DNA of 64,000 nucleotides, from assembly GCA_016165875.1 (NCBI GenBank), contig JABBOT010000009.1, positions 18,304,783 to 18,368,782 on the forward strand, written 5' to 3'. Both the position numbers and the translations under genes were made by a program. Origin of the DNA: Acanthopleura granulata (lineage: Eukaryota; Mollusca; Polyplacophora; Chitonida; Chitonidae). Shown in pieces: positions 21,501 through 36,500 of this stretch; the first letter of the stretch is position 1; each line of letters begins with the position of its first letter. The notes beneath the pieces are model-generated. The model was not told the origin of the DNA and made no database searches. It saw only the letters and a program-made list of their open reading frames with translations.

Positions 21501-24500
21501 CTGTCTATGTACTGCCCTGTCCAGCCATGTGTCACTATGTGCCACATAAAGTCTACAGCTCACCAGTGTGTCTGGGTTCTGACTGTCTATGTACTGCCCT
21601 GTCCAGCCATGTGTCACTATGTGCCAGACAAAGTCTACAGCTCACCAGTGTGTCAGGGGTCTGACTGTCAATGTACTGGCCTGTCCAGTCATGTGTCACT
21701 ATGTGCCAGACAAAGTCTACAGCTCACCAGTGTATCTGGGGTCTGACTGTCTATGTACTGCCCTGTCCAGTCATGTGTCATTATGTGCCAGACAAAGTCT
21801 ACCACTCACCAGTGTGTCAGGGGTCTGACTGTCTATGTATTGCCCTGTCCAGTCATGTGTCATCGTGTGTCACACAAAGTCTACAGCTCACCAGTGTGTC
21901 TGGTGTCTGACTGTCTATGTACTGGCCTGTCCAGCCATGTGTATCATCATTACACATCTGCATCTCCTCCGGGCTTAAGGCTACCTCAGTCCTGGATACC
22001 ATGTGATCTGAAAACAAAATTAATTCACATCACCTTGATAACGTAAATAATAATAACATCTTGATTGAAAGAAGGATGCTTGGTCAATTTACAAAGACAC
22101 CAGTCTTCTGCAAATTGTACAGAAACGTGCCATAGCAAAACTCACTGTATAACCATATATCAATAATGCTGACATTCTAATTAATACATGGGAAAAAAAA
22201 ATGATAAAGTTAAACAATGAAATAATGTTTATAATATACAGTAGTGTGTGTAGAGAAAGATACAGATGTCTGTCAGATGATAACGACTACACAAAGTTTT
22301 TCTTTTTTTTTTTTTTGACAGACTGCATGATAAATGCACACTGAGGTCTCCAAACAATAACATGATCTCAGAAGCCAATACAAAATCAAGGAATGTTACT
22401 TGTCCGTTATACAGAAAGTCTGATATTTGACGAGCTGTTCATGTGGAAAATCCTGTATTTACATGAAGGAACAAGGCACTAATTTCAAACTGTGCATATG
22501 TATGCTTAGATTTCACATCATACTTAATGATTTTTCAGCATACTTTCACTCATGTCAGCAGCCAGCATTATGGGGGAGAGAACTGGGAAACCCATGAAAG
22601 TTGTAACCTAATGTACCTTCAATGTCTTCGCAATGCATCTGTCTCCTGTACTGGATTCGAAAGATGAAGGCATCGAGAATGAAGGCAACAACAATCGTCA
22701 TGACAACCTGGAGACAGAGAAACTTTGTTCATAGCCAATGGCCAGAGCCTTATCGGAATGCCTTAGAATGTATTAGAGCTCACAAAACATACACTGGTAA
22801 TGTAAGCATTAAAAAAGTTAATAAGAATTCTATCTGTTAGAGAAAACACTTATTAAAAAAAGTCCACTGTCAGTATAAATGTTATTTCCATCTCATCTCA
22901 GTTGACAGCTCAAAAAGTGCAGGTTCCGGCTAAGAAATTGCTTCAGGTTTTTGGCTTAAGCAACAATACATCGGCTGTTATACTGGGTTTTTCAAAAAAC
23001 GCTATATTTGTGGAATTTTAGCAAATCATACTGAACTTACATGAATTATGTTTCCTGAAACTGGGCCTGCTTTCACTAGAATCACATTTCACACTTCATG
23101 TATTAAAACACCACTCACCATCATGACCAGGTAGAACAACATAAAGTAGAGCCGTGCCCATTTGCTGACATGGTAAGCATACCCGTCCTGCAACGAAGAC
23201 AACAGTACAGACATGACAGACATCACAGAGTTTCGCCTACCTAAAGTATGCTTCTCATCACATCTGATATTCCCCCTGACCAATGAAATCCCAGGTTAAC
23301 ATCCAGCTCTTAATGCTGTTTTAAGTCAGAAGGTTTCTCAGGTGTGACCACCAAACCACTTTTTTTTGTATGGGTATTCACAGTTTTTGACTTAATGGCT
23401 GATGAGTGACATCCCCATTGAGCAGTATACATGTGGGATCTATCCACAATATTCACCATGGACTGTTATATAAAGTATGGCAATTATCCACATACAATTA
23501 CATTAACCCTCTGAATAAAATCTTCCGGGGTCACTGGAGATTATAAAGTGCAAAACTGACAACGCCTTGACAGCACATTTTCTTATTTCTTGAATTCTTT
23601 GCCTCATGTTTGAGGGTCTCTTCAAACATTTTCACTCAGATGTGTCAACTGCAATCCACATGTAGTTTATATGTAGAGGAAAGCCATTCTTCTTAATTAA
23701 AATAACTGCCAGGTATAGGAAAGGCAGCAATTGCTACCTTGCTATAAAATGGTGATGTCACAGGTAAAAGAACATCACTGTATCCTTGTTTTTCAAACAA
23801 TGCACACTACAAGCAAATTGTCTGTCTTAAAATGCATTCTAGATCATGATGCTAATGGTTACAAAGATTAAATTTCTTAAGGAATGACAATCACAGTTAT
23901 CACCGACAAGTACTCTGGTGAAGACAACATCCTCAACACATACTTGGTTGTTGTTTCTAAACTCCATACTCAAGAATAGCTTGTATGATGGTGGCCAGAT
24001 TCCTGAATGGAGGAAACTGGAGTGTCAGCATTAAACCAACGACAACTGGCGAGCCACCAGTAAACTTGCCCATGGGCATATGTCACACTGGTTGAAGGCA
24101 CATAGTCTCCAGTGAATTTCATACCAGACCACACCAGACAGCACTTTTGACATGGTTGATTGCTCACTGCCATGAAGGCACCAAGAACAATGACAGACAG
24201 GGAGGAATCCAGAATATTCCCAGCCTAGGATCGGGATTGAACTCCCATCTTGTATGACCAAGCGATTGAAAGGCAAGCAACTTTACCACTTACCATGATA
24301 ATAAACCAGTTGTTGACCACAGTAAGCTCAAACAGTGTTACTGATAACAAAACAAAAAAAGACATCTGACAAAGATTTATTGCACACAGCATTTTTTTGT
24401 TGAGTGTTTCATTATAAAGCACAGTAGAGTGTATCATTATAAAGCACAGTAGAGTGTATCATGATAAAGCACAGTAGAGTGTATCATTATAAAGCACAGT

Positions 24501-27500
24501 AGAGTGTATCATTATAAAGCACAACAGAGTGTATCATGATAAAGCACAGTAGAGTGTATCATTATAAAGCACAACAGAGTGTATCATGATAAAGCACAGT
24601 AGAGTGTATCATTATAAAGCACAGCAGAGTGTTTCATTATAAAGCACAGTAGAGTGTATCATTATAAAGCACAGCAGAGTGTATCATTATAAAGCACAGC
24701 AGAGTGTGTCATTATAAAGAACATGCTCATGAGTGATGCAAAACTTACCTCCAGTAACAAAAATGTTGTCAAAATTATTCAGGTAGTAATAGCCTTCAAA
24801 CAAACTCTCGTTGTCATAACGATAAAAATCTTCCACCGACGTGTTCCTGAAATTCAAGGGAGAAAGCCACATAACTGAACAAAAAAAAAAAACATTTAGA
24901 AGAATCATTTGTTTTTTATTCACTTACTCAATGGGTGTTTGACACAGTGTCCATCTAAATTACAGTGCTCAGGTTTTATTGAGAGGATGAACCTGGAGTG
25001 ACTAAAGAAAACCATCGTCCTTCACCAGGTCCCTGACAATTCCACTGACTTGGAACCACAGCCAACCAATAAGGACTTGGCTAACCGTTGGTTGTTCTAA
25101 TTTATTTATTCACTTGATTGGTGTTTTACGTCGTACTCAAGAATATTTCACTTATACCACGGTGGCCAGCATTATGGTGGGAGGACCCCACAAACATTCG
25201 CAAGTTGCTGGCAGACCTTCCCAAGTACAGTCGCACAGGAAACCAGCATTAGCTGAACTGGACAGTGACCACATTGGTGGGGGACTTCTGGGTCCCGTTG
25301 GTTGTAAGGAGAACTTATTAACCCTATGAATTAGAAATATTAAATACTCTAATATTCACTAGGTAAAGACAATAGCATTGTTCAGGAGAAGCTTCCATTT
25401 GAGTATTAAATAAAAGTTAAAACTTCCACAATTGGCTTTTTGTCCTGCTGGGCCTTTTTGTCCTAGATGGTACTAGTTTGCAAAAAGCTTTACCACATGG
25501 TTTGTGAACACAGCAAAAGTTTTTGTGGTTTCTGGAAAGATCAAAATTACTAACAGCAGTTTTTTTTCCCAAGGTACTGACCTGCAGCAGTTTCTCAAAG
25601 ACATGTCACTGACTTACTTTCAGCAGTTTTTCAGAGGCATGACTGACTTGTGGCAGTTTTTCAAAAAATTAATTGACTTGCATCAGTTTTTCAAAGACAA
25701 AACTCACTTGCAGAATTTTATAAATTCATGACTCGCTTGCAGTAGTTTTTCGAAGACAAATGCCTCACTTACAATAGTTTATAAAAAAAATCGACTCACT
25801 TGCAGCAGTTTTTCAGGTTCATGGATCCAAATAGCTCCATGCCAATGATAGCGAAGAAATAATACACCAAGACTATCACAATGGCCAGGCTGGTGAGGGG
25901 AGAAACAAGAGTTCATAATAAACAAATGTGCTAATACTTCAACATGTACATATATAATACTGAACCATTTTCTGACCGGTATCTAAGTACACATAACATG
26001 ACAAAGTCTCTAATTCTCATCTAACGCATTCCCTACTATAATACATAATGCTCATTTATATACAGTAAGGGATCTTTACTTCACTGGTATTTTCATGTAG
26101 CATGTCTATACTCAAGAGTATTCCAACCATATGACAGCCTGAAATCCACCACACTTCACCAGGAAACTGATTGTTCAACCCATTGAAGTAACAAGTTGGG
26201 CTAGACTTATAATAGGGGGCATGGTGGGAGAGGCGATAGCTGTGATCGCCACAACATTTATCTGAATCACATTTCTGGTCAGTTTTTCACCCTATTTCTA
26301 TCAGTCCCATTGCAAACATTGCAGAAATAGAAAAGATGCAAGAAACTGCTATAAAACTGTGAAAAAAAAACAACAAACTGATGTAAAGTAGCGGTTGGTA
26401 ATCACAAAACTGTCCTCTGCATGGCATATATATGTACTTCAACTTATTTTTGACATAATAAACATCAACTGTAATTACACCAGAGATCATAATTAGAGGT
26501 GAAAAGTGACAAAGAATTTCCCACTGATAGCAGTACACAAGACACTGCCAGGGACCCGTTTAAGAAAGACTACAACTGTGGCAACACCATATCAATAACG
26601 TTTACCATGGTGATGTATCTCTTCGGATACATGACACCCTAACCTGTCACATTATACCGACACCAGGCAACCAGTCCTGTTTCCCTGCTCTCAGTGACGA
26701 GTGCCAGGCAAGGCAGCAACAAGTGCAATTTTTCAGTCTTTGATATGACTCGACCCAGACTTGATCCCGGATCTCCAGACCCTGAGGCAGACCTTCAACT
26801 GAGCCCCTGGGATGAATTACGGTGTTTAGATTACAACTCACGTGGCCAGTCTGGTCAGGAGGACAAACAGGGTTCCCAGCACATCTCTGTATCTCCTCTT
26901 CAACTTGAACAGCCTGAGACAGAAAGGTCACAACACATTCAACTGTTTTATGAATCATAATCCTTTCGGGTCATTAATGTCTACAATGTCGAGCAAATAT
27001 AACAGTCTGACTCTCAGAACATCTGGCTGCATACAAGTCAAATATACAATAAACATTTACCTCTGTTGTAAGCCCTGGAATTCAAACACTGTATTTCCTT
27101 TCACTTTTACCCATTTGCTATTAAAATGTCTTCTTTTGGTTTCATTTAAATACATTATACGGTGTTCATTATTTCACTTTGATAACAGAATGAATAAATG
27201 AACAATTACGGCTAAATATCACATCTGCAAAATATCGGCCGTATTGCAGGATGTTATTCTTGGCGTTAACGATTGTTCAGATTATGTGGAGGTTACACAA
27301 CATCACTTTGACGTGAACAGTACGCAAACTGTCGCAGGTGTTGCTACTTACCTTGTGACTTACTTTCCGTTACGTGAAAGAAAGATATAATAAATTTCTG
27401 AAAATATGTGGAGATCAGATACTTATGGTATATTGTAAAACAAAATTAAGCCTCACTCTATCGTGGAATATCATTTCCGCATAACAAAACCAAAAGCACT

Positions 27501-30500
27501 TATGTGTTCACAGACAGTGGTTTGCAAAGGTCGTACCTGACACATTTACGTGAAGTCCATTGATGTAGATGGCTTCAGGAAATTATTCTAAAATTCTGAC
27601 ATTCCTCGTAACCCTGAGCCCTTCACCCGAACTCAAAATTGCCGCAGATCTCAGGCTCGACATCGATGAAACTGCTGTCTATGAGGTCTGAGATGTCACC
27701 CAAACCTACATATGCTCAAAATTGACCCAAAAAATATTTATACCAGAACTCCGTTACATTTCAGGACCAAGAGTAGGCTGCGAGACTTTTCAAAATGGCT
27801 GCCAACAGTGAGCCGGTTCTCTCCACGATGTTCTCTCAGATGATGTGACAACAAGACAACTTAATCAGTAAAGTAAGAAGATAGGATTTGGTATTCAACC
27901 GTAAAATGACCAAGAAGTGTGCAAAAGAGGTGCCATCTAATGAACTAAGTAATGTGTAGGTCAACGAGGCTCTTCAAAGGGCCGGGCAGCCTGAAGCAGT
28001 CGCTAAGTTTTGTTGAACGCTGTGCAGTTCAAGCGCTCTATTTGTGGTTACGTTCCTGGGGACAGATCAGCACAACCGATTTATCAGTCTGCACCATTAC
28101 AATTCAAGTAACCGACGTATGAACGATCATTTCGTTGGCCCCAAATTTCGTGCCCATAATAGTCACAGATAACCACTGGCGCGAGTGCTTGGCCACTAAA
28201 CTTGCTAGCTTTCGCCACACAGTGTGATACACTGCGTAACCTTTCACGTAACCTGCCACTGGCGCAGAGACTGGATGACGTAACTGAATGATGGGTTACA
28301 TAGGTCAGTTTTCATGCAAACAGCATTTCGTTGAGGTAGGTTTTTGAAAAATTTCAGCCTGATACTGTCATGACTGTAGTGAGTTCAAACCAGGAAGCAG
28401 TGGGTGGTTTTCCATATGATGAAAACACTCACAATCACAGGAAGAAAGTTTTTAAAACCAGTAAAACTCTGAGAGTAGAAAAGTTCTGTAAATGTTCAGG
28501 GAAAACCACTTGTTATTACAAGGTAGAGAGAGAACATCTTAACCTCGTAACCATGCTAGTGGCTTTACCCTACATGAGACAAACCCCTCTGCTTTTGATT
28601 GGACAGCAGGGGTCACGAGGGAGACATGTATATCTCCATACCCTGCAGCAGATGCTATATGCAGTTACAATGTGACCCAACAATGACATGTCACAAAGGA
28701 CTGTTGACACAACATTCTCAATAATGTTATGACGCCATTATTCCCCAATCAATGATTGGTAATTCAAAACTCCTGAACATGACAGGAAATTACTGTTGAA
28801 ATTTCTAATGTTTTTCAAGACATTTCAGTGTAGATTTTAGGATCGTTCGCAGGATAAATTCATTACATGCAGCGAGATGGACTCCAACATGCAGTTACAT
28901 GTACATCTCTGGAACATCAGTGGAATCCAAAAACAGTGCCTTCACGGAAAATATCCATGTTTACCCAACCACAAATTAGTCTAATTTCTGATTACTCACC
29001 TTAGTAGCCTAAAAGGCCGTAAGACCATGATGTAGTAAAAACTGTCAGCGTACACTTCCCCGAGCACCCCTACAATTGACACGACTGTCACGATGAAGTC
29101 AAACCTGCCATAAGAAACATGAGTGACAGGTGAAACAGCAGGTCTGACACAAAGTAAAGGTACCCTAAATGACTCAAACTTGTGCCCTAAAAATAGTCAT
29201 GAAGTGATACTTCTGGGGTGAAAAGTTTAAGGGAAAGGTCTTGTGAAAATGGAACTTAGGGTGAGTGAAAAGGCCATTAAAAACTGTATCTGAAAATACC
29301 TTCAGATTTTTTAGATTCTTTTTCATCAAAATAAACGCAGTCAAATGTTTTGATAGTATGGTAGGTTTTATGGACCATGTTGATAATGTGGTTCACCAGT
29401 GATGTAACACAACTTGTTGTACACTGTTATGTTCAGTTCTGAATACTGTTCTTGTGAAGAGTACTCCTGTAATGTTTGCCTGTGTATGGAAACGATAATA
29501 TGACATTAAATTTCTGCTTTAGGGCCATAGAAAAGTCAATGTGACATCACTGGTGAACCATATCATGAATATGGTTCATAAAACCCACCATACAATCACA
29601 ACATTTGGCTGCGTTTAATTTGAGGAAAAAAAAAAATACCAAAATTTTCAGATACAGTTTTTAAAGGCCTTTTCAATCACCCCAAGTTCATTTTTACGAG
29701 GTTTTTCCCTTTCAGTTTTTTCCAGTTGGAATCATTCAACCGTAAATCACCCATACAACTCTGAAAATAAGGAAAAATGCGTCGCTTAGTCAAAAGTAAA
29801 ATTTTAGGCCCTTTATTGTAGGACTGCCCCTGATCTTGTTCTACACATCCACACCTCTGGTAGACAAGGCTGAAAGTACCTACATGTTCCAGGTCATTAA
29901 CCATGTTCTGCCATGATCATGATGGCAATTGCGCTCAACTCTGTCTACCACAGCTGGGTATAACGAGATGCACCAGCTGTAAGCTTCATCACACAACATA
30001 ACTTTACACTCTAACTTAATAATTTTCTCTTTTAATACATAATAAACAACTCCAAATTTTTTGCCGTAAGAGTATTTCGAGAGGCAAATAAATATCAGAA
30101 AAAAATACCCAAAAATTACTTTTGGCATTAAAACTTGCATTTTTCCAGTAAAAATATCATCCTACATTCACCCTCTTCACAAATCTAAAAACAACTTTCT
30201 AAGATCAATGCACACAGAATCAGTCAAAATATGCAACTTAGCTCTGGACTCGAGGTTAGGTAATTCACGTACTCTAACTTAAGAGGCCATTCAGGACCTA
30301 GTCGTAGAGTCTACATAGCATTCAGCAGACAGCCTCATATTAGAACTGCTATAAAATTTCAAATACACAAACAAGACTTTAGAGTTCAGGATGTTATACA
30401 GCCAATTCTAACAGGCGCTCGTTCACACTGAAGAGCACCATGTACCACAATATATAAAACTTCGCGGCTACAATTTCTCACTACCTTTTCCAAATTAGAA

Positions 30501-33500
30501 CTGTTTGTGATGGATTACTATAAAATGACATGAACTTCCATGTACAGATGATGTTAAAAAAAAAACGACCGATGAAGTTTTTGGAAATCGACACGTTAAA
30601 ACCACTAGAGATTTATGACAGCTACAATATCTACTTACAAATCCCAGCCCGAGGTAAAGTAGTCTATGGGACCTCTACCAAGTATCTTGATGATGACTTC
30701 AACACCATAAACTACAATGAAAACAATCGTCTCTTTATTACAATTACTCCAGTTCAAAGACACCTATTAAGTTCATCGCCTAAAGATTGGCATTTTTCAA
30801 ATGACACATTTTGCCTCATTCCGACTGATTTATCAACATCTTAAGGCCAGCTATGAGTTGTTTTTTGTGACATTTGATAAATTTCATATCATAAAAACTT
30901 AAATGTTAGCATCGAAAGTATGATTTTAAGAGGAGTAATTATATATGTATGCACTGTGACTTACCACACAAAAACACTATGGAAGCATATGTGGTGGAGA
31001 AATTATATTTGGTCACATCCATGGAAGTAACTGTGAAAAAAATGAAGATATCAGATGTATCATCGTAAAACGTGGTTTGTTTACCTGAAGAATAAAAATT
31101 TCTATAAACAAGTGGCTTTGCTATCCACAAATATAAGAGGATCTTTCCTCATGTCTTCTTGCTGGAGCTCTGCTGACAACTTCTTTTCTAGTGACGTCTT
31201 TTCAACTACTGTATATAGCACAATTACAAATCAGAGAACGAACATATGACGAAGGTCATATCATGTCATTCAATTATTTATTTGATTAGTGTTTCATGAC
31301 ATATTCAAGAATATCTCACTTAATACATGATGGCAGCCAGCATTATGGTGGGATGAAAAATAAGAATGTACAAAACACACGTTAAAAGCAACATTATGGA
31401 CATTAAACACAGATGAAGTAATCATGGTACATACATGTTTGATCAGAGAATTGATTATCAAGTATCACGCTACATATCATACAAGTACATATATGTATAT
31501 CACACGTACCTGATATATGAATAGTTTCTATTAAAATCCACAAAAAGTTTACCGCTATCACCAAATCTGAAAATAGAAAATGACTTGAGTCACTGATTAG
31601 AACATATTTCAAGCATCAAAATTTATTTATTTATCTGATGTTTTATGCCATACTCAAGAATATTTCACTTATAGGACGGCGGCCAGCGCTATGGTGGGAG
31701 AAACTGGGTAGAGCCCGGAGGAAACCCACTACCATGCGCAGGTTGCTGGTGGACACCAAGCATCAAGAGACATGTACAGTAACACATGTACTGACACAAG
31801 GTCTCGCTATTGAGAGATTAAAAATTCATATCCCAAAGTATATTTTAATTATTGCATTATTTGAAAGCTCTACAAGGCTTCGCAGTTTTTTGTTGGAAGA
31901 AAAGAAAACCATGGAACAGTACTGACTCTCAAAAATTTAAAGCAGAATTTTTTAACTTTCTGTATCTTATATTACTTTGATTGTATATAATTGTTTGTAG
32001 CTGACTACAGACACATATTAAACACAGGATAAATATAATTAGATGGGAGCTGCCATGTTTGTCTGAAACACATGAACTAGCCTCATGAAGTAAGACCCTG
32101 AGCTCTTCAGCTCATGGAGGTAAAATTGTATTGCCTGTCAGGCCTGCAGTCATGCAACATTCTGTGAGTGTCTAATAACAAAATGACAACATGCAAGTTG
32201 TGCATCAACAAGCAAACCAATTATGTACAGCACAGAGGAAACTCTGCCTTTTCACTGACTGTTGGGCCACACATTTAACTGTGGTTTCACACAATAACAT
32301 CCCCAAGAGAGACCCAGATTTTGCTTGCCTTCATGCATTTCAGGCCCTGTAATTTCTTACCACAAATCACAAAAAATAAACGCTGTTGCACCACAGGGAA
32401 TATTGGAAATATCGCTTCCTTTTGTTTTAATGAAAACTTTAGACTTATGGTGGCTCCTCGCATAGATTTACAGTTACATCTGTGTGATGTAAACAACTAA
32501 ATGTTTTTGTGTCCTTTAAACCCAAGAACAAAACATGAAACAATCCGAAGGAAATATTATCTGAAAAAATAAATGGGGGGGGGAGGGGGTAATAACTGAC
32601 ATAAAATTTATAATGGGACTTACAAATGAAGTAGTCGAACCACTTCCACGTGACAAATCTGTACAACGCTGAAAAATTGAGAAACAGACAAAACAGTCAA
32701 TGTTTGAAAACACAGAATGGGGAGTATTTCCCACCAAAACATGCCAGCTCCAAGCTGAACAACAACGCATCATTCCCTGCAGTTATTCTACAGTACATTT
32801 GTGAACTGAATTACCACTTTGCCTTATGAGTCCAACAATACAGGAGCTGTGACATCTCTATACACAAAAAGAACCAAAGTGTACACCACCTGGGCTAACA
32901 CGCTTCAGGTGGGTGATGTTTCACATTAAACTCTTCCATAATTTAATTTCAAGTCATAGTTTATTCTGAATTAAATTATCATGTAGAAAAGAATATTAAT
33001 GAACAAATTTGCTTCTTTAAAATTAAAAATGTAACAAATTACAAGTAAAATCTAGTTTATGATGAGTATTAGAGATTTTCTTCAAATTTTTCTCATTTTC
33101 TTTTCCCAAATACATATATGCCAAATATTAATACCAAATCAGAATTACAGAATTCTCTTCAAAACAGTAAAGACTTACCTTTAAAAACTCTATTAAAAGG
33201 AGGCCTAAAATTGTGTGACCAGGTGGTATCTGCATTCTTTGCCTAAAAGAATATAAGCCTGTGACTAGTAATGAAAAGTGTGATTTATGCAGAACACAGT
33301 TAGAGTGGATCAAAATGTCTAGATGTCACACTGCAATGGATATTTATAGTATTTATACTAATTATTACTGTTTTTAACTTCCAAAAAACTGAAGTCCTAT
33401 CAGTGTGATTTAAATGCCCATATAGTCTCAAAAATGTGACCTATATAAATACATGTTGCGTGCAGACTTTGGAGTTAACGCTTTTAGTGAAACTAAGTGC

Positions 33501-36500
33501 GCATAATGGGCTCCTTATATTGACAGATCGTGCTAAGGCCCGCTTTTCCACTTGCTCTGACACGCAGTGTCTACTCAGGAGGTTCTAGTCAGAGCACAGA
33601 GGCACAACGGGTGAGTCTGGCAGCCTTCCTCAGACTGACCGGTCCAGTTGTGCCTCCTTCTGTTTTACCTCTTTGATGAGGGGAGGGGTGGCAGGTAACA
33701 GGACTTGGACACCACATAATGTGTGTTTGTATTGATCATGTGGCTTCAGCTTCAGCTGATGTCTACACAGTTTTTCCCTTAAAACTGATTTTATTTCTCT
33801 CCAAAACACCATAAATTGAGTCCTTTATTGGAAAAGCCAGTAAAATTAAACCAGGTTTTATTGTACTGATATCTCAGCCTGTTTGGACTTATTACACACT
33901 AACAGTTACAAATCCGCCTTTGGCCGAATCTGCGCGTCTCAGTGTCACACTTTATGTTTGCCCGTCTCAAACACGAGGAGACGTATTGCTGGCTAAACCC
34001 TTGTTGAGCAGCTAATAAATATAAATACATGCCAATAAATAATCATTTTCGTTACAGATCTGTCACAGATGATCTTATAAAACAATAAGAAGTTACCTTC
34101 TACTTGAGATTGTTCACGTCACAGATGCTGTCAAACCATCACATATTACCTTCCACTGGAGTCTATTCATGTTGTAGACATTGTAAAACTCCTCCCTGGT
34201 AATGGCCCCACACTTGCTGGTGTTCAGAGCTTTGAACAACAGGTACGTATCCCGTCTACCTGTCAAGTGAAGCACAAATTTTTATAAAGCTCAGCATACA
34301 CAAGAGCTTCAGATGCGATTCAACTAAGCTCAACTGTTTGTACGGACCTGGAGACAGTCTCCAACTGACCTTCAACTCAAAAATTTACCAGCATACATGT
34401 AATGACTGGTAAACACTAGCTGAGTCACATACATGAGTGCTTAGGACCTGATACAACAGTCCCGTTGAGTTGAGTTGGGCCTTAAGCTCTTGTGTATAAC
34501 AAGCTTAAAACTGACAAAATACTTGGAGCACGTTTTACCACAGAGATACAGGAAGTGTGCCATATACTAATAGGCTGTTCATTGATAGGGCGTTCATTTC
34601 ATCCAAAATCAAGGCATATTTTAATACGTAAGGTAACAAAAATAATCAATTTTCTTGTTGCAATATCAAGGGGTTTTTTTTTTGTTTTCTGTTAGAATAA
34701 CAATTTTGTTTTATTGTTTTTAATTTACTGACACCAACATGCTTCAGAAATTCATTTGCATCAAACAATTTTGAAAACAACATACCTTTATCTCCACCCG
34801 ACGGGCCTGAATCTGTTTTTATCAACCATGGGAGATTGACAGGCTATACAAAAAAGTTCAAACTGCAGCAAAACACATTTCTTTCCTGCTGTGAGGCTGC
34901 AGTGCTTGTGTGCTACGTGTTTTATGAGCGCACGTGCAACGAAATGTGTGACTAACTATAGGAAAGGGAGCATTTAGCTTTGCACCGCTTTGTTACATAT
35001 GAAAAGGGCTTTCACAAGTTCCCATTTACTGGCCATTGCTTCACTGTATTTCCTTTGCTTGCTATACACACATACAGACATCTGACTGCAGCTTTACATC
35101 AGGCTGTTGGATTGTCAGGTACCTGGCCAAGAGCGGTCATTTCCCTCAGCTCCTCTTGGTTTCATTCACTCATAAACCTGTTTTTTGACAGGTGAAACCA
35201 AACTGAGAATGCAGTTACATCACTGTATAAACAAATGAACCAAATGAAATCAACTAGTTGCTTTCTGAATGGTTACCATGGTTACTTACTTTTACCAGGT
35301 GAAAAATGCTTCATCATCCCAGAGAAATGTTTCATACTGATTCTTGAACACTGAAATGAGATCCCAATACAACACATTTCAACTTGATTTGTGAACACTG
35401 AAATGATACCCTAATACAACACATTTCATACTGACTTGTGAACACTAAATCAGAACCCATACAATATGTTTCATACTGATTTGTGAACACTGAAATGAGA
35501 CGACAACGCAAACATGTTTCATACTGATTCTTAAACAATGAGAACGAAATGTAAATTTCATGCGTAAGAGGCCTTAAAAGGATACTTCTGATGCCAAAAA
35601 ATGTCATACGAAAAAACTTCATTAATTAAACAGCATTTAAATTTATACCTTATACTGGTCAAATTTGTTGAGTTTTTACTGTACTTTACTTGCTGTTCCC
35701 CTACGGTGAGACTGAAGCTGAAGCTTACAATGGGTGGATACCGGCATGGCCTAACCACCCTGATAGTTTATCCAACCTATGGTAAAATTCAATGCAATTT
35801 AACATGGGAGGGCACACACAATGCTATATCCACAACAGATGTTTTTGTTACCTCATTCACTTTTAAAATCCTCTAAAGTAAACGCTTAAAAATATAAAAG
35901 TTGTCTTTTGTGGATAAATTCCATTACTGTCTATACCCACCCATGCTAACACTCACTGATTTGCCCCACTTCACTACAAAGCAACAACGTCCTGGTACAA
36001 AGGGAAATTAATATCATCCTTTATCAGGTCGAAACTTGAAATTCCAATGCGGTCTGCGTCTTACCCCTTTCCTGACCAGCAGCTTAAAGGCATGCTCGCA
36101 ACCTTGTCTCTTGTGGAAGAACAGCTGTTTTAACTTCTTCTTCTCAAGACCTGTGAAGGTGTCATACACCACTGCCAGCAGCTACAAGTTCCAAAACACA
36201 ACGAGCAGTATTAGCAATGATTTTATACAAAAGCCTGGTTTCCAAATAACTCCAGTATGTGTATTAATATCATTTTATAAACAAGTCAGACAACTGCAGA
36301 TAATCATGTAAATTTGCTTTCCTGCGATGACTTAAACTTAGAAGGCAACATGATTTAAGAGAAGCTTACAAAACACTGATTTAAGAGAAGCTTACAAAAC
36401 ACTGATTTAAGAGAAGTGTCACCTTACAAAACAATGATTAAAGAGAAGCTTGCTAAACACTGATTTAACAGAAACTTACAAAACAATGATTTACGAGAAG

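Noticed and set aside
21507..22046. Plus-strand frames of about 79 codons with repeated [10 protein letters not shown] units
   Set aside because: By-products of the 82-bp array; the coding sense there is the minus strand of TPCN1 exon 24.
24408..24722. CRISPR-like regular repeats
   Set aside because: Head-to-tail units without unique spacers in an animal intron; the other arrays in the window are the same.
26268..26640. Hydrophobic minus-strand frame as an extra TPCN1 exon
   Set aside because: It would break the frame between exons 18 and 19, and the product is already full length.
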